DNA of 64,000 nt from Ovis canadensis (lineage: Eukaryota > Chordata > Mammalia > Artiodactyla > Bovidae): positions 231,831,001 to 231,895,000 of the forward strand of contig NC_091247.1 in the NCBI RefSeq assembly GCF_042477335.2. The letters run 5' to 3'. This document shows positions 8,697-19,594 of this stretch, piece after piece. Made by a program: the position numbers and the translations under genes. Under the pieces are notes generated by a model, which saw only the letters and a list, made by a program, of their open reading frames with translations, was not told the origin of the DNA and did not search any database. Each line of letters opens with the position of its first letter. Position 1 is the first letter of the stretch.

Positions 8697-11100
8697 ATGG
8701 AAACCCTCGTGGGCCTTGTTTGCAGAGACCCGGGGGCTGCTTCTGAGCACGGGGGAGGTGCGTGTCCGGCTCCCTTCAACGTCTTAGCCGGAGGGCAAGA
8801 TGGTCGGGCCAGCGCCGCTGGTGCGGATGCCCTTCGGGGACCCTCTGTCCCTGAGGGGCCGTCGCCGGCAGTCGGGCGCCCCCAGCGGGGTGACTTGGCT
8901 CCCGGGTCAGCGGGGCTGGCGCCTGGCCAGAAAGTCGCCCTGAGTTGGAGGGGGCCGTGGGGGGTGGGCGCTGGGCTTCAGAATCTGGGGAACACCTGCT
9001 ACGTGAATGCGGCGCTGCAGTGTCTGAGCCACACGCCGCCCCTGGCCAGCTGGCTGGTGTCCCGGCAGCACGCCACCCTCTGTCCGGCCGGCGGCTCCTG
9101 CACGCTCTGTGCCATGCGAGCTCACGTGACCCGAGCCCTCCTTCACGCGGGAGAGGTGATCCGGCCCCGCAAGGACCTGCTGGCGGGCTTCCACAGACAC
9201 CAGCAGGAAGACGCCCACGAGTTTCTGATGTTCACTCTGAGTGGCATGCAGCAAGGGTGCCTGAGTGCATCCCAGCCGTCGGGCCACGCCTCCGAGGACA
9301 CCGGCGTCGTCCGTCAGATCTTCGGCGGGACGTGGAGGTCTCGGATCCAGTGTCTCCACTGCCTCGGTGTCTCGGACACGTTCGACCCTTACCTGGACAT
9401 CAGCCTGGATATCACGGCGGCTCAGAGTGTGGAGCAAGCTCTGAGAGAGCTGGTGAAGCCCGAGAAGCTGGAGGCGGAAAATGCCTATGACTGTGGCGTT
9501 TGTCTCCGGAAGGTGCCTGCCACCAAGACGTTGACTTTGCACAGCACCTCCCAGGTCCTGGTGCTGGTGCTGAAGCGGTTCACACAGCTGAGCGGGGCCA
9601 AAAGGGCTCAGGAGGTGCGCTATCCCCAGTGCCTGGACGTGCAGCCCTACACGTCTGAGCGGAAGGCAGGGCCACTGGGCTACGTGCTCTATGCCGTGCT
9701 GGTGCACTCCGGGTGGAGCTGTGAGCGAGGACACTACTTTTGTTACGTCCGAGCGGGCAACGGCCAATGGTATAAGATGGACGACGCCAAGGTGACCGCC
9801 TGTGACGAGACTGCTGCCCTGAGCCAGAGCGCCTACGTCCTGTTCTACGCCTGGGAGGGTGCGTGGGAAGGGGGCGCTGGGGGAGGGGCAGCGGCCCCCC
9901 TCGGGGCTGACCCCACAGACCCCGGGCAGCCTGCAGGAGACGCCAGCGGCAGAGCTCCTGGGTCGCAGGAGTCCCCGGGGGACACAGAGGCCGAAGGGAT
10001 GAGCTTAGAGCAGTGGAGACGCCTGCAAGAACACAACCGACCGAAGCCGGCCTTGGAGCTGCGCAAGATCCAGGCTGCCCTGCCTGCCGGTGCAGTCGTG
10101 ATTCACTGGTCCAGACACGGAGGAGGGAGGAACCGCCTGCCGCCCGCACGGGAGCACCACCGGCTCGACCGGCCCAGCACGGACACCCCGCTCCCGGGGC
10201 CGGCGGACGCCGGCCACGGCCCTTGTGCCAGCGGGAGGGCCAGAGCGACCAAGGGGAGGAACAAGAAGCCGCGGCCATCTCTGGGGCTGTGGCGGTAGGC
10301 CGGCTCTGACGCACATGCGTGCAGACGCCCAGGCACACTCTGGGTGCGGCACGCCCCGGGCAACGCACCAAGAGTGCCGAAGGAGGAGCGAGTTCCTCTC
10401 TGGCGGTGAGGACGATGCGGCCTCCTGGGCAAAGGCGGGGCCTGGAGTGAGCCCGGGGTCTCGGTGTTCCCCGGGAACGGGTTTGTGCCCGAGCGGCTCA
10501 GCTCTCGAGGGCTGGCTCTGCTGGGAAGTCGGCGGAGCGAATGGGGTGCGTGAGCGGGTCTGAGCACGGTGCCAGGGCCTGCCACTTCTGCGAGGGTGGG
10601 AGAGTCCTCTCTGGATGGGACTTTGGGTGTGGCCTTGCCTTTCTTCCCCCGTCTCCAGTCCCTGGCCGCACCGCTGGCCTCTGGTGAGTGACGCGGCCTG
10701 GAGACACCTCACAGAACGCTCACAGCCAGCCGAGCAAGGAGACGACCTCCGGAGCCCATCGGCGGGGAGGTGCAGGGAAGAGCGGGTGCAGGTCCACGCA
10801 CCGTGTCCTTCCGGCCGGCCAGGCTCTCGGAAATGCCCCAGACGTCGAGCAGCGTCCGGGGGGAAGATGGGCAAGCAGTCTTTATGGGTGGCTTCCCTCG
10901 GGAGGCCTCGTGCTACTAGGCAGAGGGTCCGGCAGGAATGAGGCGGGGATCCGTGCGTCCCCGGCAGGACGCTCGTCTGCAAAGTTCCCTGGGGCTCCAT
11001 TTCCGGTGCAAGGAGCATGCTGGAGAAGCGCCGAGTGCCAAACAGGAGAAGCGATCCACGATGCCGTGAGCACCACCGCCGGCACCACCAGCACCGACAC
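8570..11100. other. CpG-rich domain over gene 1 and its 3' flank
   Basis: Dense CpG dinucleotides run from the E-box/GC-box through the whole coding frame and about 0.8 kb beyond the stop, then thin out toward the A-rich tract. It recurs in each unit. It has the look of a CpG island spanning the gene body. Several differences between units are CpG-to-TpG/CpA changes, implying at least partial germline methylation. Confidence 0.6.
8697..10298 (+). CDS. USP17L: USP17-like deubiquitinase, copy 1
   Basis: Cysteine protease of the USP (C19) family that removes ubiquitin from target proteins. Human and mouse relatives (USP17/DUB-3, DUB-1, DUB-2) are cytokine-induced regulators of proliferation and survival. 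The 533-aa single-exon frame is close to the human length (530 aa). The Cys box GLQNLGNTCYVNAALQCL gives catalytic C101. The His box has H346 (SCERGHYFCYVRAG) and the acidic residue is D362 (QWYKMDD). The C101-H346-D362 spacing equals that of human C89-H334-D350. Zinc-finger cysteines are C219/C222 and C266/C269; the LKRF box is at 292-295. The tail (434-533) stays collinear with human USP17, including a basic B-X7-B motif R448-R456 of the hyaluronan-binding type and a basic end (RARATKGRNKK). A Gly/Ala-rich linker (386-425) replaces the human basic segment. The start is secure: an in-frame TAG ends 3 nt before the ATG, G lies at -3 and +4, and no other Met precedes C101. The N-terminus is 12 residues longer than human. 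Confidence 0.96.
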   Translation: METLVGLVCRDPGAASEHGGGACPAPFNVLAGGQDGRASAAGADALRGPSVPEGPSPAVGRPQRGDLAPGSAGLAPGQKVALSWRGPWGVGAGLQNLGNTCYVNAALQCLSHTPPLASWLVSRQHATLCPAGGSCTLCAMRAHVTRALLHAGEVIRPRKDLLAGFHRHQQEDAHEFLMFTLSGMQQGCLSASQPSGHASEDTGVVRQIFGGTWRSRIQCLHCLGVSDTFDPYLDISLDITAAQSVEQALRELVKPEKLEAENAYDCGVCLRKVPATKTLTLHSTSQVLVLVLKRFTQLSGAKRAQEVRYPQCLDVQPYTSERKAGPLGYVLYAVLVHSGWSCERGHYFCYVRAGNGQWYKMDDAKVTACDETAALSQSAYVLFYAWEGAWEGGAGGGAAAPLGADPTDPGQPAGDASGRAPGSQESPGDTEAEGMSLEQWRRLQEHNRPKPALELRKIQAALPAGAVVIHWSRHGGGRNRLPPAREHHRLDRPSTDTPLPGPADAGHGPCASGRARATKGRNKKPRPSLGLWR

Positions 11101-13058
11101 GAAGGCCAAGGGGAGAAAGGCGAGCCAACTAGTGCCAAAGAAACCTCTCCACCAGCAGTGCACCGGGGCCTAGGTGGAGATCCGTCACGCAGCGTTCATT
11201 TCTGAAAGCAAAGGTCCTCCCCACACTGAGGAAAGACCCGAGCCTACCCCAGATTGGGATAGCAAGACAACTGGACTTCCGACTCTGCCCGGCCTGCCTG
11301 GCAGTCAGTTGTCTCTTCCAGCTGGGCCCCGGACAAACGCCGCTGGACGCGAGGAGATGCGGCCGGCCTCCAAAGTGCCTGGGGCGGTGGGGAAACTGTC
11401 CTCCCCTCGCTGCTTTCCCGACTGCCTCATGATTCCCGTGACCCGGTGGAGGGGCGCCTGAGGACCCTTATCGATCACCTCTTGCGTTTCATCTCTGTTT
11501 CTTGGCTGACGGCCGCGAACCCCAAACCCTCCAGCAAAGGGCAGACCGGGAATGTGTGGTTTAACATCTCAGACCTCGAGGGACAACTCTGGCTGCTGAC
11601 CGCACCAGTCGGCGTGGCAAGGAACAGAGAACGTTCCGATGGCTCGTTTCCCCCGCATGCTTACCTACAGCCCACCACGCCCTCCACACGTGGAGAGGAA
11701 AAAGAATGATGAGCAGCATCTTCCCCCAAGAACACGAACAAGCGTGCCCCGCGCGAGGACGTGGAGCCACCCACAGCCTTCCCTCATCATCACCACCCAT
11801 CTTCCCCATCGTCTCAAATGGACTTACTGCTTGCCCCATCCACCCCCTCTGAAGAAGAAGAAGAAGGAGAAGGAGAAAAAGGAGAAGAACGGCGACTGGA
11901 GCGGCGTGGCAGGGGGAGTGGGAAGGTGGCCTTACGCTGGGGGAAATCCGTGCAAAAGCGAGAAAGATACTGGCTGATCTCGCTTCTCTGTGCCATGGGA
12001 AGGAGGCAAGAGGACAGCAAGGGTGTGAGCACCTGGACGATAAAGCACAAAGTGGTAGGGTCCTGGGATGGGATGGGGAAGCGGGAGGGGAGAGGGGTGC
12101 AAGAGGCTAAGGCAGAAAGCGGGGTCAGGGCCGTTCTTTCCTAGTAAGGGTCCACGGAATCAACGCTTCAGCTATGTATGGGAAACACGTGGACCGTGAA
12201 ACCCCCATCGTCCTGGAAGGCAAGCATAATGTCCAGGACGGGAGAGCAAACAAACACACCTGTCCCACACCGAGAAGGAAAGCAACAGTCATCCTCCTCC
12301 AGGAGGGAAACCTTTTTTATGCCTTAACTTAGAGCGCGTTTTAAGCCCTGGAATTGGAAAGACGACTGTATGAGTCAACTATTGTATATAAAATAGAGAA
12401 AGAGAATAAAATCAACAAAAAAATAACAAAATGAACACAAAATTAAAAAAAAAATTAAAAAAGGAAAACGAAAAAAAAAAAAAACCCCAAAACACAAAAA
12501 AACCCAAAACCAAAAAACGGCTCAAAAAACCCCCAAAAAAACAAAGAAAGGAACGACAACGACAACAACAACAACAACAACAATCAAAACAAATGGAAGA
12601 AGGAAAAGGAAGGGCGAAAGGCAACGGAGACATAAAAGGAGCTGAAGCAATGCATCCAAAGTTGCAGCAATTCTATGCCTTTTGGAATGAGCTCGCTTTG
12701 GGGCTTGACCAATGGCCCTGAAGGGAGAAAAGCATATGTGCCACTCTCTAGGCAGCTTCTGGTGCCAGGACCCTGAACGCTAGGAGAGTGTCCAGTGAGA
12801 AAGCATAGAGATCGGAGTGGACCTCACTGGAGAGCAAAGTTGAGGCAAGGGTTTCTTATTGTGTGGGGAGGGGTTGTCCTCTGGCAGGGGTCTGGGGTGG
12901 GGAGACCCCTAAAGGGGAGAGGGTAGGTGGGCAGACATATGTTTGCACAAGTGTGTTAGGATGTGAATGGTGAGCCCACGGCATTCCTCTGCAGCCCGCA
13001 TTTGTGTGCTGAACTTGGAAGGCCCGCAGTGAATGTCTAGCGGGCAAGCCTGGAAGGC
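10299..13058 (+). other. inter-gene spacer between copies 1 and 2
   Basis: About 2.7 kb with no recognisable host gene: 1.4 kb of GC-rich sequence, the purine triplet tract, the AP-1/TATA-like/AATAAA cluster (12,371-12,410), the A-rich tract and about 0.4 kb leading to the next promoter block. Open frames here on both strands (for example a 377-codon minus-strand frame overlapping the gene's 3' end) have no known domain. They recur only because the unit recurs. The 2.1 kb up to AATAAA is the likely 3' UTR if that signal is used. Confidence 0.6.
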
Positions 13059-13344
13059 CCAATGGCCCCGAATCATTTGCATCCGGAGCCCTTTGGTCCA
13101 GGGGGCCAGGTCGGAAGTGCGTGCGGGGCTTCGTCAAGGGGAATTCCCCGAGAAAAGTGTCGGTGGTTGGATGGCAGGAGTGGGAATGGGCAGGCCCTCG
13201 GCTGCCTCGGCGAATGAGGAGCTTGCACGTGCGGGGGTGGGGCTGTGGGAAAGCCCCCAAAGGCCCGAGGGGGCGGAGCCCGGGCCCTTTTTGGAGACGA
13301 CGGTGTGAGGGAAGGAGGCACCGGCGTGCAGCTGCAGGTAGGAG

Positions 13345-14946
13345 ATGGAAACCCTCGTGGGCCTTGTTTGCAGAGACCCGGGGGCTGCTTCTGAGCACGG
13401 GGGAGGTGCGTGTCCGGCTCCCTTCAACGTCTTAGCCGGAGGGCAAGATGGTCGGGCCAGCGCCGCTGGTGCGGATGCCCTTCGGGGACCCTCTGTCCCT
13501 GAGGGGCCGTCGCCGGCAGTCGGGCGCCCCCAGCGGGGTGACTTGGCTCCCGGGTCAGCGGGGCTGGCGCCTGGCCAGAAAGTCGCCCTGAGTTGGAGGG
13601 GGCCGTGGGGGGTGGGCGCTGGGCTTCAGAATCTGGGGAACACCTGCTACGTGAATGCGGCGCTGCAGTGTCTGAGCCACACGCCGCCCCTGGCCAGCTG
13701 GCTGGTGTCCCGGCAGCACGCCACCCTCTGTCCGGCCGGCGGCTCCTGCACGCTCTGTGCCATGCGAGCTCACGTGACCCGAGCCCTCCTTCACGCGGGA
13801 GAGGTGATCCGGCCCCGCAAGGACCTGCTGGCGGGCTTCCACAGACACCAGCAGGAAGACGCCCACGAGTTTCTGATGTTCACTCTGAGTGGCATGCAGC
13901 AAGGGTGCCTGAGTGCATCCCAGCCGTCGGGCCACGCCTCCGAGGACACCGGCGTCGTCCGTCAGATCTTCGGCGGGACGTGGAGGTCTCGGATCCAGTG
14001 TCTCCACTGCCTCGGTGTCTCGGACACGTTCGACCCTTACCTGGACATCAGCCTGGATATCACGGCGGCTCAGAGTGTGGAGCAAGCTCTGAGAGAGCTG
14101 GTGAAGCCCGAGAAGCTGGAGGCGGAAAATGCCTATGACTGTGGCGTTTGTCTCCGGAAGGTGCCTGCCACCAAGACGTTGACTTTGCACAGCACCTCCC
14201 AGGTCCTGGTGCTGGTGCTGAAGCGGTTCACACAGCTGAGCGGGGCCAAAAGGGCTCAGGAGGTGCGCTATCCCCAGTGCCTGGACGTGCAGCCCTACAC
14301 GTCTGAGCGGAAGGCAGGGCCACTGGGCTACGTGCTCTATGCCGTGCTGGTGCACTCCGGGTGGAGCTGTGAGCGAGGACACTACTTTTGTTACGTCCGA
14401 GCGGGCAACGGCCAATGGTATAAGATGGACGACGCCAAGGTGACCGCCTGTGACGAGACTGCTGCCCTGAGCCAGAGCGCCTACGTCCTGTTCTACGCCT
14501 GGGAGGGTGCGTGGGAAGGGGGCGCTGGGGGAGGGGCAGCGGCCCCCCTCGGGGCTGACCCCACAGACCCCGGGCAGCCTGCAGGAGACGCCAGCGGCAG
14601 AGCTCCTGGGTCGCAGGAGTCCCCGGGGGACACAGAGGCCGAAGGGATGAGCTTAGAGCAGTGGAGACGCCTGCAAGAACACAACCGACCGAAGCCGGCC
14701 TTGGAGCTGCGCAAGATCCAGGCTGCCCTGCCTGCCGGTGCAGTCGTGATTCACTGGTCCAGACACGGAGGAGGGAGGAACCGCCTGCCGCCCGCACGGG
14801 AGCACCACCGGCTCGACCGGCCCAGCACGGACACCCCGCTCCCGGGGCCGGCGGACGCCGGCCACGGCCCTTGTGCCAGCGGGAGGGCCAGAGCGACCAA
14901 GGGGAGGAACAAGAAGCCGCGGCCATCTCTGGGGCTGTGGCGGTAG
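13345..14946 (+). CDS. USP17L: USP17-like deubiquitinase, copy 2
   Basis: The encoded protein is identical to copy 1 over all 533 residues, and every overlapping shadow frame is identical too, so the two coding sequences appear base-for-base the same. The triad codons (C101, H346, D362) and all four zinc cysteines are present. The ATG sits 4,648 bp after that of copy 1, with the same upstream TAG and Kozak context. Such identity points to a very recent duplication or continuing conversion rather than independent constraint. The copy should be read as intact. Confidence 0.96.
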   Translation: METLVGLVCRDPGAASEHGGGACPAPFNVLAGGQDGRASAAGADALRGPSVPEGPSPAVGRPQRGDLAPGSAGLAPGQKVALSWRGPWGVGAGLQNLGNTCYVNAALQCLSHTPPLASWLVSRQHATLCPAGGSCTLCAMRAHVTRALLHAGEVIRPRKDLLAGFHRHQQEDAHEFLMFTLSGMQQGCLSASQPSGHASEDTGVVRQIFGGTWRSRIQCLHCLGVSDTFDPYLDISLDITAAQSVEQALRELVKPEKLEAENAYDCGVCLRKVPATKTLTLHSTSQVLVLVLKRFTQLSGAKRAQEVRYPQCLDVQPYTSERKAGPLGYVLYAVLVHSGWSCERGHYFCYVRAGNGQWYKMDDAKVTACDETAALSQSAYVLFYAWEGAWEGGAGGGAAAPLGADPTDPGQPAGDASGRAPGSQESPGDTEAEGMSLEQWRRLQEHNRPKPALELRKIQAALPAGAVVIHWSRHGGGRNRLPPAREHHRLDRPSTDTPLPGPADAGHGPCASGRARATKGRNKKPRPSLGLWR

Positions 14947-17900
14947 GCCGGCTCTGACGCACATGCGTGCAGACGCCCAGGCACACTCTGGGTGCGGCAC
15001 GCCCCGGGCAACGCACCAAGAGTGCCGAAGGAGGAGCGAGTTCCTCTCTGGCGGTGAGGACGATGCGGCCTCCTGGGCAAAGGCGGGGCCTGGAGTGAGC
15101 CCGGGGTCTCGGTGTTCCCCGGGAACGGGTTTGTGCCCGAGCGGCTCAGCTCTCGAGGGCTGGCTCTGCTGGGAAGTCGGCGGAGCGAATGGGGTGCGTG
15201 AGCGGGTCTGAGCACGGTGCCAGGGCCTGCCACTTCTGCGAGGGTGGGAGAGTCCTCTCTGGATGGGACTTTGGGTGTGGCCTTGCCTTTCTTCCCCCGT
15301 CTCCAGTCCCTGGCCGCACCGCTGGCCTCTGGTGAGTGACGCGGCCTGGAGACACCTCACAGAACGCTCACAGCCAGCCGAGCAAGGAGACGACCTCCGG
15401 AGCCCATCGGCGGGGAGGTGCAGGGAAGAGCGGGTGCAGGTCCACGCACCGTGTCCTTCCGGCCGGCCAGGCTCTCGGAAATGCCCCAGACGTCGAGCAG
15501 CGTCCGGGGGGAAGATGGGCAAGCAGTCTTTATGGGTGGCTTCCCTCGGGAGGCCTCGTGCTACTAGGCAGAGGGTCCGGCAGGAATGAGGCGGGGATCC
15601 GTGCGTCCCCGGCAGGACGCTCGTCTGCAAAGTTCCCTGGGGCTCCATTTCCGGTGCAAGGAGCATGCTGGAGAAGCGCCGAGTGCCAAACAGGAGAAGC
15701 GATCCACGATGCCGTGAGCACCACCGCCGGCACCACCAGCACCGACACGAAGGCCAAGGGGAGAAAGGCGAGCCAACTAGTGCCAAAGAAACCTCTCCAC
15801 CAGCAGTGCACCGGGGCCTAGGTGGAGATCCGTCACGCAGCGTTCATTTCTGAAAGCAAAGGTCCTCCCCACACTGAGGAAAGACCCGAGCCTACCCCAG
15901 ATTGGGATAGCAAGACAACTGGACTTCCGACTCTGCCCGGCCTGCCTGGCAGTCAGTTGTCTCTTCCAGCTGGGCCCCGGACAAACGCCGCTGGACGCGA
16001 GGAGATGCGGCCGGCCTCCAAAGTGCCTGGGGCGGTGGGGAAACTGTCCTCCCCTCGCTGCTTTCCCGACTGCCTCATGATTCCCGTGACCCGGTGGAGG
16101 GGCGCCTGAGGACCCTTATCGATCACCTCTTGCGTTTCATCTCTGTTTCTTGGCTGACGGCCGCGAACCCCAAACCCTCCAGCAAAGGGCAGACCGGGAA
16201 TGTGTGGTTTAACATCTCAGACCTCGAGGGACAACTCTGGCTGCTGACCGCACCAGTCGGCGTGGCAAGGAACAGAGAACGTTCCGATGGCTCGTTTCCC
16301 CCGCATGCTTACCTACAGCCCACCACGCCCTCCACACGTGGAGAGGAAAAAGAATGATGAGCAGCATCTTCCCCCAAGAACACGAACAAGCGTGCCCCGC
16401 GCGAGGACGTGGAGCCACCCACAGCCTTCCCTCATCATCACCACCCATCTTCCCCATCGTCTCAAATGGACTTACTGCTTGCCCCATCCACCCCCTCTGA
16501 AGAAGAAGAAGAAGGAGAAGGAGAAAAAGGAGAAGAACGGCGACTGGAGCGGCGTGGCAGGGGGAGTGGGAAGGTGGCCTTACGCTGGGGGAAATCCGTG
16601 CAAAAGCGAGAAAGATACTGGCTGATCTCGCTTCTCTGTGCCATGGGAAGGAGGCAAGAGGACAGCAAGGGTGTGAGCACCTGGACGATAAAGCACAAAG
16701 TGGTAGGGTCCTGGGATGGGATGGGGAAGCGGGAGGGGAGAGGGGTGCAAGAGGCTAAGGCAGAAAGCGGGGTCAGGGCCGTTCTTTCCTAGTAAGGGTC
16801 CACGGAATCAACGCTTCAGCTATGTATGGGAAACACGTGGACCGTGAAACCCCCATCGTCCTGGAAGGCAAGCATAATGTCCAGGACGGGAGAGCAAACA
16901 AACACACCTGTCCCACACCGAGAAGGAAAGCAACAGTCATCCTCCTCCAGGAGGGAAACCTTTTTTATGCCTTAACTTAGAGCGCGTTTTAAGCCCTGGA
17001 ATTGGAAAGACGACTGTATGAGTCAACTATTGTATATAAAATAGAGAAAGAGAATAAAATCAACAAAAAAATAACAAAATGAACACAAAATTAAAAAAAA
17101 AATTAAAAAAGGAAAACGAAAAAAAAAAAAAACCCCAAAACACAAAAAAACCCAAAACCAAAAAACGGCTCAAAAAACCCCCAAAAAAACAAAGAAAGGA
17201 ACGACAACGACAACAACAACAACAACAACAATCAAAACAAATGGAAGAAGGAAAAGGAAGGGCGAAAGGCAACGGAGACATAAAAGGAGCTGAAGCAATG
17301 CATCCAAAGTTGCAGCAATTCTATGCCTTTTGGAATGAGCTCGCTTTGGGGCTTGACCAATGGCCCTGAAGGGAGAAAAGCATATGTGCCACTCTCTAGG
17401 CAGCTTCTGGTGCCAGGACCCTGAACGCTAGGAGAGTGTCCAGTGAGAAAGCATAGAGATCGGAGTGGACCTCACTGGAGAGCAAAGTTGAGGCAAGGGT
17501 TTCTTATTGTGTGGGGAGGGGTTGTCCTCTGGCAGGGGTCTGGGGTGGGGAGACCCCTAAAGGGGAGAGGGTAGGTGGGCAGACATATGTTTGCACAAGT
17601 GTGTTAGGATGTGAATGGTGAGCCCACGGCATTCCTCTGCAGCCCGCATTTGTGTGCTGAACTTGGAAGGCCCGCAGTGAATGTCTAGCGGGCAAGCCTG
17701 GAAGGCCCAATGGCCCCGAATCATTTGCATCCGGAGCCCTTTGGTCCAGGGGGCCAGGTCGGAAGTGCGTGCGGGGCTTCGTCAAGGGGAATTCCCCGAG
17801 AAAAGTGTCGGTGGTTGGATGGCAGGAGTGGGAATGGGCAGGCCCTCGGCTGCCTCGGCGAATGAGGAGCTTGCACGTGCGGGGGTGGGGCTGTGGGAAA

Positions 17901-17992
17901 GCCCCCAAAGGCCCGAGGGGGCGGAGCCCGGGCCCTTTTTGGAGACGACGGTGTGAGGGAAGGAGGCACCGGCGTGCAGCTGCAGGTAGGAG

Positions 17993-19594
17993 ATGGAAAC
18001 CCTCGTGGGCCTTGTTTGCAGAGACCCGGGGGCTGCTTCTGAGCACGGGGGAGGTGCGTGTCCGGCTCCCTTCAACGTCTTAGCCGGAGGGCAAGATGGT
18101 CGGGCCAGCGCCGCTGGTGCGGATGCCCTTCGGGGACCCTCTGTCCCTGAGGGGCCGTCGCCGGCAGTCGGGCGCCCCCAGCGGGGTGACTTGGCTCCCG
18201 GGTCAGCGGGGCTGGCGCCTGGCCAGAAAGTCGCCCTGAGTTGGAGGGGGCCGTGGGGGGTGGGCGCTGGGCTTCAGAATCTGGGGAACACCTGCTACGT
18301 GAATGCGGCGCTGCAGTGTCTGAGCCACACGCCGCCCCTGGCCAGCTGGCTGGTGTCCCGGCAGCACGCCACCCTCTGTCCGGCCGGCGGCTCCTGCACG
18401 CTCTGTGCCATGCGAGCTCACGTGACCCGAGCCCTCCTTCACGCGGGAGAGGTGATCCGGCCCCGCAAGGACCTGCTGGCGGGCTTCCACAGACACCAGC
18501 AGGAAGACGCCCACGAGTTTCTGATGTTCACTCTGAGTGGCATGCAGCAAGGGTGCCTGAGTGCATCCCAGCCGTCGGGCCACGCCTCCGAGGACACCGG
18601 CGTCGTCCGTCAGATCTTCGGCGGGACGTGGAGGTCTCGGATCCAGTGTCTCCACTGCCTCGGTGTCTCGGACACGTTCGACCCTTACCTGGACATCAGC
18701 CTGGATATCACGGCGGCTCAGAGTGTGGAGCAAGCTCTGAGAGAGCTGGTGAAGCCCGAGAAGCTGGAGGCGGAAAATGCCTATGACTGTGGCGTTTGTC
18801 TCCGGAAGGTGCCTGCCACCAAGACGTTGACTTTGCACAGCACCTCCCAGGTCCTGGTGCTGGTGCTGAAGCGGTTCACACAGCTGAGCGGGGCCAAAAG
18901 GGCTCAGGAGGTGCGCTATCCCCAGTGCCTGGACGTGCAGCCCTACACGTCTGAGCGGAAGGCAGGGCCACTGGGCTACGTGCTCTATGCCGTGCTGGTG
19001 CACTCCGGGTGGAGCTGTGAGCGAGGACACTACTTTTGTTACGTCCGAGCGGGCAACGGCCAATGGTATAAGATGGACGACGCCAAGGTGACCGCCTGTG
19101 ACAAGACTGCTGCCCTGAGCCAGAGCGCCTACGTCCTGTTCTACGCCTGGGAGGGTGCGTGGGAAGGGGGCGCTGGGGGAGGGGCAGCGGCCCCCCTCGG
19201 GGCTGACCCCACAGACCCCGGGCAGCCTGCAGGAGACGCCAGCGGCAGAGCTCCTGGGTCGCAGGAGTCCCCGGGGGACACAGAGGCCGAAGGGATGAGC
19301 TTAGAGCAGTGGAGACGCCTGCAAGAACACAACCGACCGAAGCCGGCCTTGGAGCTGCGCAAGATCCAGGCTGCCCTGCCTGCCGGTGCAGTCGTGATTC
19401 ACTGGTCCAGACACGGAGGAGGGAGGAACCGCCTGCCGCCCGCACGGGAGCACCACCGGCTCGACCGGCCCAGCACGGACACCCCGCTCCCGGGGCCGGC
19501 GGACGCCGGCCACGGCCCTTGTGCCAGCGGGAGGGCCAGAGCGACCAAGGGGAGGAACAAGAAGCCGCGGCCATCTCTGGGGCTGTGGCGGTAG
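17993..19594 (+). CDS. USP17L: USP17-like deubiquitinase, copy 3 (E371K)
   Basis: Intact 533-codon frame, 4,648 bp after copy 2. One amino-acid change sets it apart: codon 371 (19,103-19,105) is AAG instead of GAG, E371K, caused by a G-to-A change at a CpG. Residue 371 lies nine positions after the acidic triad residue D362, near the C-terminal end of the catalytic fold. A charge reversal there could alter surface contacts but does not touch the triad or zinc ligands. The downstream spacer is where a second variant (T to G at 20,190) first appears; that variant is then shared by all units to the right. Confidence 0.95.
   Translation: METLVGLVCRDPGAASEHGGGACPAPFNVLAGGQDGRASAAGADALRGPSVPEGPSPAVGRPQRGDLAPGSAGLAPGQKVALSWRGPWGVGAGLQNLGNTCYVNAALQCLSHTPPLASWLVSRQHATLCPAGGSCTLCAMRAHVTRALLHAGEVIRPRKDLLAGFHRHQQEDAHEFLMFTLSGMQQGCLSASQPSGHASEDTGVVRQIFGGTWRSRIQCLHCLGVSDTFDPYLDISLDITAAQSVEQALRELVKPEKLEAENAYDCGVCLRKVPATKTLTLHSTSQVLVLVLKRFTQLSGAKRAQEVRYPQCLDVQPYTSERKAGPLGYVLYAVLVHSGWSCERGHYFCYVRAGNGQWYKMDDAKVTACDKTAALSQSAYVLFYAWEGAWEGGAGGGAAAPLGADPTDPGQPAGDASGRAPGSQESPGDTEAEGMSLEQWRRLQEHNRPKPALELRKIQAALPAGAVVIHWSRHGGGRNRLPPAREHHRLDRPSTDTPLPGPADAGHGPCASGRARATKGRNKKPRPSLGLWR

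Noticed and set aside
8907-9767. 286-codon minus-strand frame inside USP17L
   Set aside because: Exact antisense shadow of the catalytic domain. No independent signals.
10305-10320. NRF1-like inverted repeat (acgcacatgcgt) just after each stop codon
   Set aside because: Imperfect match and an unusual position for a promoter element; chance in CpG-rich DNA is likely.
10005-11138. 377-codon minus-strand open frame, repeated in every unit, overlapping the 3' end of USP17L
   Set aside because: Composition is that of a GC-rich shadow frame, no domain is recognisable, and it recurs only because the units are near-identical. The left terminal copy is a shorter 296-codon version. An antisense RNA is possible, but a protein is not supported.
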